A stretch of 64,000 nt of DNA from the NCBI RefSeq assembly GCF_001411555.2, contig NC_049905.1, forward strand, positions 14,260,586 through 14,324,585, in the 5' to 3' direction. The number at the start of each line of letters is the position of its first letter. Positions within the stretch are counted from its first letter, which is position 1. A program made the translations under genes and the position numbers. Below, in pieces: positions 10,605 through 21,378 of this stretch. The DNA is from Juglans regia. Its lineage: Eukaryota > Streptophyta > Magnoliopsida > Fagales > Juglandaceae. The notes under the pieces were generated by a model that was not told the origin of the DNA, did no database searches, and saw only the letters and a program-made list of their open reading frames with translations.

Positions 10605-13600
10605 TGTAACAGCCCGCTAGAAATTCATTGGTGGAATTTCTATTGACTTTGGGAATCTCGTGAAAACCCCATAAGTTTTTACGAATCGACCAATCGCATA
10701 GGTTTTAGTCTGTCAACATAGTCAGTGTTATCACTCACTATGGTGCTAGTAATATGAGTTTAATTATTTGAGGTATTTAGAAGTGTCAGAATGCATTATG
10801 GTCTACGCCATTAGACTCAGAGGATTATTTAGGATTTTATGGCGCAATAACTTATTTTCATAATTCCGGACGAAACGTCTGTCGAAAATTGTGAAATTAT
10901 TTTTAGGGGCACTTAGGCGTTGAATTTCGTTAAACGATTTTTCACTATAAGTTAATATGAATATTTAGAATTTTTTAGTACTAAGTTTATTATGTATTTT
11001 TTTGGAGTGAATAGTAACCTCAATAAGCGCACCCATTGTAGTGTTTTCAAAATCACATTGTGGAATGTTCAAATTAGGTTAGAGAAGTTTTATTTGGACA
11101 CTTGGCAAGATTTTAGCCACACTTAGTGAATGGTATTAGACACTTGACACAAAGAAGAACCATTAGATAGATTGGTGAAGGAATCAAGGTGTGAGATCAT
11201 GCCACCTAAGCAAAGTTGTGTTTCATCTGTTCAACCAAATTGTGCCAGACCAAAGAGGGTTTCAACCCTAGAAAAACCCTAAATGATTGGAATCCAATTG
11301 AAACCCCAAAAGCTTGGTTGAAACCAAAACCCTAAATGGTTTTCCCAAACCCTAAAGTTGGCCTCCAAACCCTTTTTAATCCGATTTCTAGCATTATGTT
11401 TAATCACTTGATTAAATCACTTCCACATGCTATTAATTAATCAAATCCTTGTTATGACATCATTATTCAACCTTTTAAACCTTGGGAATTTGATTGGGCT
11501 AAGAAAAATTGATTTTGGGCTTGATTGCATCTCAAACCCTAACCAAACCCCCTTTAAACCCCAAATTGAAGCCCACTTGGTGGGGCCCACCAAGGCCCAC
11601 GAAATTGGCCACCTTGGCAAAGCTTCTTGGAGAAGTTTCCTCCCCCACATGGCAGACCATCCACTGCCATTGGCTGCACCCAATAGTGCCTTTATGTGAA
11701 GGAGAAATCCACTCCATCAACCTCCATCTTTCACAGCTGCTGCAAGCAGTCTCTACCCCTCTCTATTCTCCACTTTATGTCACATATCCACCTCCAATCA
11801 AGGGTCATTCAAGCCCATAACTTCTCCCTCCAGAAGTCTGAAGTTGTGCAAGACATACTTCTCTCCATTTTATCACTTCTTTCTCCCGTTCTTAGAGAGA
11901 AACCCAAAAGAGCTCTCTCGGGCAGATTTCTGGGACTTTTTACGTGGCCATTTACGACCCTTTGTAAGTATTTTCGAACGATGATTCCTTCACATAAGTT
12001 GTTCTTCTTTGAGTCTAGTTTCTGTGGATATAATATTAGTATCATTCCATTCTCATTTGGTCGGTCAAAAGTATTTTTAACCATGGAAAGGTCATTCTGG
12101 GCGCGAAACTGGAGAGTATGTTATGTTTTGGATGTTTTGACCAAGCTAATGGACTTATCTTGGTCCGAAAATTTTATGGAGTGTTTTTAACATGTTTTTA
12201 TGAATGTTCATTGAGGTTTTGTTGCATGAATAAAGCTTTTGATGATAGATTTGCTTAGAGTTAGAAACTTGAAAACTGGAAGTGGAAAAACAGTTTCTGT
12301 TTGGTGAAAGTTTGAATATTTCGTGGTTTAATCTTTTTCCAAAGGCTTTGATATTTTTATATGATGATCCTAAGCCTCTTATAAAAATGTTAGGATGTTA
12401 TTTCAAAGATATTTAGTATTATTTTTAAAGATATGATTTTCTATGCAAGGGGATTTCAGTTAGGCCTAAACTTTGATGTTTTTGAGTTAGATCCATGTTT
12501 TATTAAATTTTAGCCATGTGATTTTAAGTTTGATGGTTGGATCTTCTTTAGGATACATTTTTAAACCATGTGATGTGTTAGTTTGAAGATCACATGTCTT
12601 TAAGCCATAGATCAAGAGATTGATCTTAGTTAGTTGGGAAAATCAGTTTCTGTTTTGGACTAAGTTTAAAACCAAAAACTCCAAGTGTTGTTTTGTGTTT
12701 TTTGGTGAGTTTTGTTTGATGTTTTAAAGCATGTTTGATCTTAGGATGATGTTATGAATATGTTAGAAGTAAGATTTGATTTTTTGGAATTCTTGGAGAT
12801 GTTTTTATTCAGGTCAAAACTTGTGATTTAAGGTTTACTTTTTGTTAAAAAGTTTGGATCTTTTTACAAAAAGTTTGGTATTGATAATTAGCTTTTTCTT
12901 AATGGATAGTTTTAAGGGTGTTTTTAAACTTAGGATAGGAAGATCTTTGTTACAAGATTTTGGTTTATTCATGAGTTTTGGAACTTGAAAGAATTGCAAC
13001 CAAAATAAGACAAATGGCCTATGTTGGTTTCGGCCATAGTGAGTTTTTCATAGTTGTGATTGGTTTTAAATTTTTCTGAGTTGAGATTTGAGTTTGGGAC
13101 AAAATTTACATGAGGAATGTAAATTTTGGTAATTTTTTGGAATTAAGATATCAAATCCTTAAGTTAGGGGGTAAAATGGTCATTTGCCCACATGTAGAGG
13201 GTAAAATGGTAATTTTACTCTAAGTTGTCTCTTTTCACATTTCTAATTGTTAGTAATTAATTTCTAACTTTTAGAATAACCTTTTACAGTTCCTCGTGTT
13301 TCGCGCTTTATTCTAGTAGAACGCGACGATCGAGGTAAGTTAGTTTTTAACTTACTATCAGTTTAATGTGTATGAGTGATAAGTAAGGGAACTAAATTGT
13401 ATGTATGCATGTTATCATATGTGCTATGCCAAGTCATTACATATTTATCTGTTACACATAATTTATTCTGTCATGAATTATTCATCTGTTACACAAGATA
13501 TTCTGTCACGTATTGCTATACATTGCAAGCATGTCATGTTAAGTTAAGTATGCCATCTGTTACATGTATTTCATGTCATGTAAGATTCACTGTCACATGT

Positions 13601-15211
13601 TACACCATGTTATGAAATGTTGTCTGTTATATGGTATGCAATGTTACGAAATGTTGCATGTTACATGTATGCCATGTTATGAAATGTATTCTGTTACATT
13701 TATGTCTTGAAGTATGTCATGTCTGTCATCTTATGTTCATGTCATGTTATGCTACGTCAGGACTTTTGTCTTTTATGTCACGATCATGTTACGTCACGTT
13801 ACGAAATGTCATGTATGCCAGTTAAGTTATTCATGTCAATCACGACCCTAAGCGCTAGGATGGGGTAATATCCTAGTGGAACTCCTTTGTTCACGCTGGA
13901 GTGTCTAAATAGGTGTGAAATTCCCTGGGTTGACAAAGTACAGTCAACAGGTTGCGAATGGGGCCTAATTAGCTGGTCACCGGAGCGCGCCAGGCACTAA
14001 CGCCGATGGTGCCACACATTACGTTACGTGTGTCCACAGCAAGTGTGGCACAAACAAATAAGTCATGGGGCCACAACAACTGTGGAGCATGAAGTATGGG
14101 GCCACAACAACTGTGGAGCATACACTACGTGAGACACAGCAATTGTGACACGTAGAATACGTGGGGCCACAACAACTGTGGAGTACGTATTAACGCACTC
14201 ACAGCTGGTATAGAAACCTGTGATGTGATGCGGTAATCGGCAGGGACACACGGCTCAAGGGGACCTGTGTAGCACCCATATGGTCACTTTAATGATTAAG
14301 TCTATTGAATAAGATTTCAAGTTCATGTATTTCACGTTCAAGTCATGTTTCAAGTTCACGTTATGTTACGTTCAAGTTTACGTTCACGCAATCATGGTAA
14401 TCCCATGAGACAGGAATATGTTTCAAGTTCATGTTATGTTATGTTCACATTTACGTTATGTTCCAAGTTCACATTTATGTTATGTCATGCTCAAGTTCAT
14501 GTTCAAATTATGCATGTTCACGTTCATGTTATGTTTTAAGTCCATGTTATATTTCAAGTTCACGTTCATGCTATGTTTCAAGTCACGTTCATGCTAAGCT
14601 TCAGTTTCAGTTTAAGTTATGCCAATTATGTTATGTTGTATGTCAAGTTATGCTATGATTACTTATGATTTGATTATGCATTCATGCTTTTACTGCCATG
14701 CATGCATCATTAACCTGTGTGGAAGTTTTCTGTTAACTTGCTGAGATTTGTAATCAAATCTCACTATGGTAGTCCCAACTACCATTCCCCCCGAATGGTA
14801 GATTTTGTTATAGGATCTGAAGGAGAACCGGGAATCGACCAACTGGAAACGGCCGACTAAGCGACGGTGCGACGTAGATGGTATTACAATAGTTACCTCA
14901 GATTACTACTTGTATTGGTGGAGTTCAATCTCCAGCACTCTTTTGATCACAACCTTATGGACTATTATTGTGATCTTAGTTGTTTAGTATGTCGTTAAGT
15001 ATGGAGTATGTTTTAAGTATTTGGGATATTTTAGTTTGGTGCATAGTATTGCTAAAGAAAAAAATTATCCGCTGCGAATATTGCATAATGCTAGATGCAT
15101 GTTAGGAATATTGCATCTTATATGTCATGAACGGGGGCAGGTAACCTTGTGTTGCATGTCTCGACACTTCAAATGTCCGTCCGATCCCAAGCGGAATTTG
15201 GAGGCGTCACA
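10605..15211 (+). repeat. LTR copy 2 of family A, complete (4,607 bp), shared by two internal regions
   Basis: It begins TGTAACAGCCCGC after a polypurine tract and ends GGCGTCACA before a PBS. It therefore serves as the 3' LTR of the region to its left and the 5' LTR of the region to its right. At 4.6 kb it is long for a plant gypsy LTR, in the range seen in Tekay/Del relatives. Reading frames at 11427-12190 and 13376-13825 recur in the other copies but overlap on both strands and have no domains; I do not call them genes. Confidence 0.92.
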
Positions 15212-15214
15212 GGG

Positions 15215-15226
15215 TGGTATCAGAGC
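15215..15226 (+). other. primer-binding site, family A internal region 2
   Basis: TGGTATCAGAGC lies three bases after the end of LTR copy 2, as in the first unit. Confidence 0.92.
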
Positions 15227-15376
15227 AATACGTCTCTGGGATTAAATCCACATGTCCTTGGGAAATGCACCAAATATTAGGCTTGAAATTGTAGTCTTCA
15301 TTAGGCTTGAATTTCTTGAAGTATAAGAGATAGTATGTGGTTGTAACACGTGTACTCATGTGATTTAGGAAGTGAC

Positions 15377-16388
15377 ATGACTCGAGGTAGGATACGTCAA
15401 AACCCTAAGGGAGTCACAAATTAGAATAATCAGAATCCCCTGATGGATGGAGGATTAGCTGAAGCTGTACGTTTGTTGACTGACATGCTTAGACAACAGC
15501 AACATCAGCAAGCACATGTATCTAGACCCGAAGTCATGGATTGTTTGTGTGAGAAGTTCTTGATCCATCGTTATCCAAACATTTTTGGTAATGAAGAGCC
15601 ACTAAAAGCCGAGAAATGGATTATGGATCTCGAAAGGACATACGAGATCTGTGGATGTACTGAGGACCATAAGATTCTATATGTTGTATACCTATTCTAA
15701 GGAGAAGCTGGACTATGGTGGGGTACATAAAGGCAGCTTCTAGTTAGGGAACTAGAAGTTTGGATGCATTGTCTTGGGAGAGATTTAAGTAAGAGTTGAC
15801 AACAAATTCTTCCCAGATTCTGTCAAACAGCTAAAGGCGCAGGAGTTTGCAACTTTAACTCAAGGCAGTTTGACCGTAGAGCAGTACGTCGCTAAGTTTA
15901 TGGTGTTTGGAAGGTTTGCACCACACTTGATTTCTACTCAAGGGATGCAAGCAGGAAAGTTTCAAGTTGGACTTCAGCCATGGATCCGTAGCCAAGTAGC
16001 TTTCCTAAGAATAAAGAATTATCAAGAGTTAGTAAACGTGGCCGCGATAGCAGAGGCTGAGCAGAGAGGTCTAGCGATCGAGATCAATACCGAATGAAAG
16101 AGAACTTCATTGTATGCTACTGAAGAAAATCTAGAAATGATGAAGATGTCTACTGGACCGGATAAGGGAAAAAGCATCGAGATTGGAAGCTCAATACTAA
16201 CCACGTACCCAATATGTGGGATGTCAGGAAAGAACCATGGAGGCAAGTGCAAACTTACCTTAAGGCTCTGCTTTAGATGTGGCCAACCTGACCACTTGAT
16301 CAGAAATTGTCCCAAAAGAGGCCGGAGAAATGGAACTATTCCCATTGGAGATTCCAAACCAAAGCCACGACCTCCAGTACTAGCTTGA
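15377..16388 (+). pseudogene. gag: gag pseudogene, family A internal region 2
   Basis: Collinear with 8234-9246 at high identity. It carries the same early TAG, the same stop before GEAGLWW (15698-15700), a frameshift in the same interval, the same stop after the EIN block (16095-16097), and the zinc knuckle CFRCGQPDHLIRNC. A few private changes exist, such as a one-base difference near 15750. Because lesions are shared, the damage predates the duplication or was spread by it. Confidence 0.88.
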
Positions 16389-17742
16389 GTGTATGCAGGT
16401 ACTTCCAGAGATGCAGATGCTGACGCCCTAGGAACTAAAGGAGTTGGCGTCGTCACTGGTATTTTTCTAAGAGCTCTATATTGTTAAGCTTATTTAAGGT
16501 TGATTTGATTGCAATTGATGGTACTATTGCATTATTGATGCTTTGGGTAAGTTAAATCATTGAGGTTTATAACTTGTACGCAGTTTGATTCAAGCGAGGC
16601 CCTACTTTTAGTGATTGTGGTATTGCACGAGAGTTCAGTTCGTACTTTGAATTGTTACCAGGCGGTAAGAGTAACATTCCTCATTGGGAGTAATTTTATT
16701 CATACCAGGGTAGATATGTAATACCTTTTAGTAGTACGAGGAAGGATATTCAAGGTTGATGAATTAGTATCCCACGTATTTAGGGTTTGTTTTGATTATG
16801 AGGTTACAATGAAATTTATGTTCGGAAGAGTAAAGTGTGTGGAAGAAACTTTGGCCTTAGTAGGATTCACTTATGATAATAGTTTTATCCAATCGCGAAT
16901 AAATAATTTCTGGCAAAGCACCGTGTTTGTGGAAACCAGGATTGCCCTTATATTGGAGACATTTATATGGGAAGTAAAATCTTGTTTTAAGGATTTACGT
17001 GAACAGTAGGATCAAATTCTTTGGATTAGAGTCAGAAAAAGAGGTAGCTCATGATGGATAGAAGAGCTATGTTAATCATAAGAGAGAAACTCTTGAGTTG
17101 AGGTTAATAGCTGATCGTTTATCAAGGTACCACCTAGGAGGAGGAACGATTCGTGGTGATCATGAAGGAGTAAGCTAGTCCTAGGCAGATATAATTCCAT
17201 GAGGAAATAGAGAATGTGAATTCAGTTGTGTATGGATTAAATTCTTCCAAATTGAACTGCATGAATACTTGAAATTTTAGATTTAGAGAGTATGTTGGTA
17301 CGACTTGACCTACCTTGTGGAAGGATTCCAGTACAAATTGTTATGATTTGAGAGAGAGAGAGTTAAGAATGGTAGATATATATACACGTTGTGGATAATT
17401 CTTTGAATAGTGAAGAGAATAGTGATTTCTTTTAAGCAAGGATTCAGTATCCTAGAAGGTCAGTCTAGAAGTCATTAAGTTTAGGCAGTAATCTTTGGGA
17501 TTGTTATACCCTAATGTTATAGTGATAGTTACTTTGTATAACCATGTGATGGTTATAGATAAGAATAGTGTTGACTACGAGAAGAAGGCGTTACCACAAG
17601 AAGAACGAGACCTGCCCCTTGGGCGTGATGAGGCATCCAGTGATGGGCAATAAGTTGGTAAGCAACTTCTTCTTTTGAGCGTATTTTATGTTTGTACTTA
17701 CGTCGATTTCGAGGACGAAATCTTTTTTTTAGGAGGGGAGGA
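16389..17742 (+). other. family A internal region 2, non-coding remainder
   Basis: Close copy of 9247-10604, ending with FEDEIF-like codons and the polypurine tract. No pol motif was found. Confidence 0.65.
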
Positions 17743-19308
17743 TGTAACAGCCCGCTAGAAATTCATTGGTGGAATTTCTATTGACTTTAGGAATCTCGTG
17801 AAAACCCCATAAGTTTTTACGAATCGACCAATCGCATAGGTTTTAGTCTGTCAACATAGTCAGTGTTATCACTCACTATGGTGCTAGTAATATGAGTTTA
17901 ATTATTTGAGGTAGTTAGAAGTGTCAGAATGCATTATGGTCTACGCCATTAGACTCAGAGGATTATTTAGGATTTTATGGCGCAATAACTTATTTTCATA
18001 ATTCCGGACGAAACGTCTGTTGAAAATTGTGAAATTATTTTTAGGGGCACTTAGGGGTTGAATTTCGTTAAACGATTTTTCACTATAAGTTAATATGAAT
18101 ATTTAGAATTTTTTAGTACTAAGTTTATTATGTATTTTTTTGGAGTGAATAGTAACCTCAATAAGCGCACCCATTGTAGTGTTTTCAAAATCACATTGTG
18201 GAATGTTCAAATTAGGTTAGAGAAGTTTTATTTGGACACTTGGCAAGATTTTAGCCACACTTAGTGAATGGTATTAGACACTTGACACAAAGAAGAACCA
18301 TTAGATAGATTTGTGAAGGAATCAAGGTGTGAGATCATGCCACCTAAGCAAAGTTGTGTTTCATCTGTTCAACCAAATTGTGCCAGACCAAAGAGGGTTT
18401 CAACCCTAGCAAAACCCTAAATGATTGGAATCCAATTGAAACCCCAAAAGCTTGGTTGAAACCAAAACCCTAAATGGTTTTCCCAAACCCTAAAGTTGGC
18501 CTCCAAACCCTTTTTAATCCGATTTCTAGCATTGTGTTTAATCACTTGATTAAATCACTTCCACATGCTATTAATTAATCAAATCCTTGTTATGACATCA
18601 TTATTCAACCTTTTAAACCTTGGGAATTTGATTGGGCCAAGAAAAATTGATTTTGGGCTTGATAGCATCTCAAACCCTAACCAAACCCCCTTTAAACCCC
18701 AAATTGAAGCCCACTTGGTGGGGCCCACCAAGGCCCACGAAATTGGCCACCTTGGCAAAGCTTCTTGGAGAAGTTTCCTCCCCCACATGGCAGACCATCC
18801 ACTGCCATTGGCTGCACCCAATAGTGCCTTGATGTGAAGGAGAAATCCACTCCATCAACCTCCATCTTTCACAGCTGCTGCAAGCAGTCTCTGCCCCTCT
18901 CTATTCTCCACTTTATGTCACATATCCACCTCCAATCAAGGGTCATTCAAGCCCATAACTTCTCCCTCCAGAAGTCTGAAGTCGTGCAAGACATACTTCT
19001 CTCCATTTTATCACTTCTTTCTCCCGTTCTTAGAGAGAAACCCAAAAGAGCTCTCTCGGGCAGATTTCTGGGACTTTTTGGGTGGCCATTTACGACCCTT
19101 TGTAAGTATTTTCGCACGATGATTCCTTCACATAAGTTGTTCTTCTTTGAGTCTAGTTTCTGTGGATATATTATTAGTATCATTCCATTCTCATTTGGTC
19201 GGTCAAAAATATTTTTAACCATTGAAAGGTCATTCTGGGCGTGAAACTGGAGAGTATGTTATGTTTTCGAAGTTTTGACCAAGCTAATGGACTTATCTTG
19301 GTCCGAAA
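17743..19308 (+). repeat. LTR copy 3 of family A, 3'-truncated
   Basis: It starts TGTAACAGCCCGC after a polypurine tract and follows copy 2 for about 1,566 bp, then departs abruptly after TGGTCCGAAA. About 3.0 kb of LTR is missing. What follows is an unrelated gypsy fragment, so a deletion or illegitimate join lies at about 19308-19314. Confidence 0.88.
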
Positions 19309-19691
19309 TTTTTCTTGAACCTTTTCATCAAAGGGGCTGTATACAATATTCTAGTTGGTATCTTGTCTTATAGTTACTATTTCATTCGTATAATTTCATT
19401 GATTCACGTGTCATTTTTTTTTTCATTCATTTCGTGTTTCTCTTGTTCTTATTTCTTAGACCTAATTACTAGTTGGGATAAAACAAGGTTGCTTAGTCTT
19501 GATTGAGTTCAATGAGTTCTTAAAGAACTTGAGTGGGAAACTCTTGAGGTAAAAGGCAAGAGAGTGTGAAACTATTATCGGGAAAAAACCAATTAAGAGT
19601 GAAACACAAGTGGAGTGTCATTATCCGAGTGTAAACACGTAAGGGAGTGTGTGAGGTTTACCACTAACATTCTTTTGTGCAGCACCTTATA

Positions 19692-20057
19692 ATGTCTCAT
19701 TGGAGTAGCTCATCACCAAGGGGGAGAGCAGCTAACTCATCATTTGTGTTGCAAGCCATGCAACAACAGTTTGAGCGGTTGAATTTTGTGTTGGGTGAAG
19801 TGAGGGATAGGATTGATCATCAAGAAGCAGCGATTAGAAATCTACAAGGTGAGAGTGATAGGAGGCGACCTGAGCATAGAGTTGAAAATGAGTATGAAAA
19901 TGAAGGATATGGTGAGGATGAGGAAGACTTGGCTTTTGAAGTTGGGTGGGATAGACATAGAAGAGTTAGGCGTGAAAGAGGACTTGAAGGGAACCTAATG
20001 GGTCGGGATGGTGTATATAGAGACCTTGGGAGCATCAAAATGAAAATTCCATCTTAA
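19692..20057 (+). pseudogene. gag: N-terminal fragment of a Ty3/gypsy gag
   Basis: The 121-codon frame starts at MSHWSSSSPRGRA (an earlier in-frame Met is at 19677) and shows the usual start of many plant gypsy Gag proteins: a helical segment (LQAMQQQFERLNFVLGEV), a charged acidic/arginine linker, and the block LGSIKMKIP that normally leads into the FxGxxDPxxYLxWE core. It stops right there, so the capsid core and everything after it are missing. The 380 bp upstream (19314-19691) looks like element leader sequence, but no LTR or PBS is visible. A fragment, not a functional gene. Confidence 0.7.
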
Positions 20058-20090
20058 CTTCCTATCTAGATGTTATCCTTTGTTTTAATT

Positions 20091-20130
20091 GGTAGAAATG
20101 ATTATGGAGTGAAGCCCAATCATTTCTACC
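20091..20130. repeat. 13-bp perfect hairpin
   Basis: GGTAGAAATGATT at 20091-20103 is exactly complementary to 20118-20130 across a 14-base loop. It may be a foldback remnant; no function is visible. Confidence 0.8.
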
Positions 20131-20620
20131 GATTATTTTGATGTAATTTCCACGAAATACACCAAAATGGGTAAATTTTGGATTCGAAATCCATACCCCC
20201 AAACACATCCCATTCGTTCAAGAAACTAAACAATAGAGGTGGAGAGTTGACCCATACCTCTTACAAGTTCAAATGTGGGATTCGTACAGCGGTTGAGTGG
20301 TGGTTTTCATGGTGGAGTTAAGGGGCGAACTCAGAGGCTCTCGGTGGTTGCTAGTTCGAATGAGAGAGTTTTGTTTCATTGTATTTGAACTGGGTCTATA
20401 ATGACCGTAGCATCTCGTTCGAACTGGATAAAGATCCATTCCAACGGTTATTATATTAATATATTTATAATTATATTACTAATAATAATATATAATAATA
20501 ATAATATTACAAAGTACAAAAGTATAAAAATGAAACTAATAATAGTATTATAATACTTTTAATTAATATATTTAGTATATTATTTTTAAATATATTGTTT
20601 CTATTATACTAAGTACATAC
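20131..20620. other. AT-rich DNA without a gene
   Basis: Nothing recognisable up to about 20440. From 20440 to 20620 the sequence is almost pure A/T with TAATAATA-type runs. Confidence 0.6.
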
Positions 20621-20623
20621 TAA

Positions 20624-21088
20624 GAGCATTAATATTGGATTCATCATTTTCATCTTCAAAATTTGATGAAAAGTACATATTTTTCATAAACACAAAACCT
20701 CCCTATCTATAACCCCACATTGAATTAGCCATTGGATTCATCAAAATAATAATATAATATGGTCTTTTTTAATAATAATATTTTTAATTTCTTTTTTTCA
20801 TATTTTACAATTATACTAACTATATGTTAATTAATAATTTAATTTGATATTTAAATTATTGTTACCCAACTTAAATATATTGTGGCTCAAAATTGGTAAA
20901 CAATAATTTAAGTAAATAAATATAGATATAGTGGATATTAGCTATACATCAATTGAAGATGAATTGGAATGCACAATTCGTCAAAGTTTCAGATTTTAAT
21001 GTTTAGTGAATCCAATAAAATGATTTTAAACATGAATTCATCAAATTTTGAAGACTGAACTCATTTGATGAGTTCAATGCCAATGCTC
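20624..21088. mobile_element. PIF/Harbinger (Tourist-like) MITE, 465 bp
   Basis: The left end starts GAGCATTAATATTG and the right end, reverse complemented, starts GAGCATTGGCATTG. Imperfect inverted similarity continues for about 55 bp, including the shared block TCTTCAAAATTTGATGAA. It is flanked by TAA on both sides (20621-20623 and 21089-21091), the TWA-type 3-bp target duplication of PIF/Harbinger elements. There is no ORF, so it would depend on a transposase in trans. Confidence 0.82.
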
Positions 21089-21099
21089 TAAGTACTTAG

Positions 21100-21360
21100 T
21101 ATAATTACAATGGCTGAATTATATAGGTACTATATATAAGTTATGATAACTATACTCCTATAGTTACTATACTACAATGGCTATAACTATACTAACTATA
21201 GTTACTAGTAATATAACTGCAGTGTAAGTATTATATATAGTTACTATATAGTTATAGCTATTATAAGTTATGATAACTATACAAGTTATCATAACTATAG
21301 TAACTAGTTACTATTATAAGTTACTATAACTATAGTTATTATATTTTATATCACAAGATA
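21100..21360. repeat. AT-rich block of TATAGTTACT/AAGTTATGATAACT palindromes
   Basis: Variants of ATAGTTACTATA and AAGTTATGATAACTAT recur many times in both orientations, so the block can fold into many short stems. It looks like local slippage and duplication next to the MITE. Confidence 0.7.
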
Positions 21361-21378
21361 GTAAGTTGTATAATAAAA

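Noticed and set aside
11427..12190. Conserved 164-codon ORF present in three LTR copies
   Set aside because: Conservation follows from copying of the LTR; the frame is truncated or altered between copies and shows no domain. It probably reflects transcribed leader sequence.
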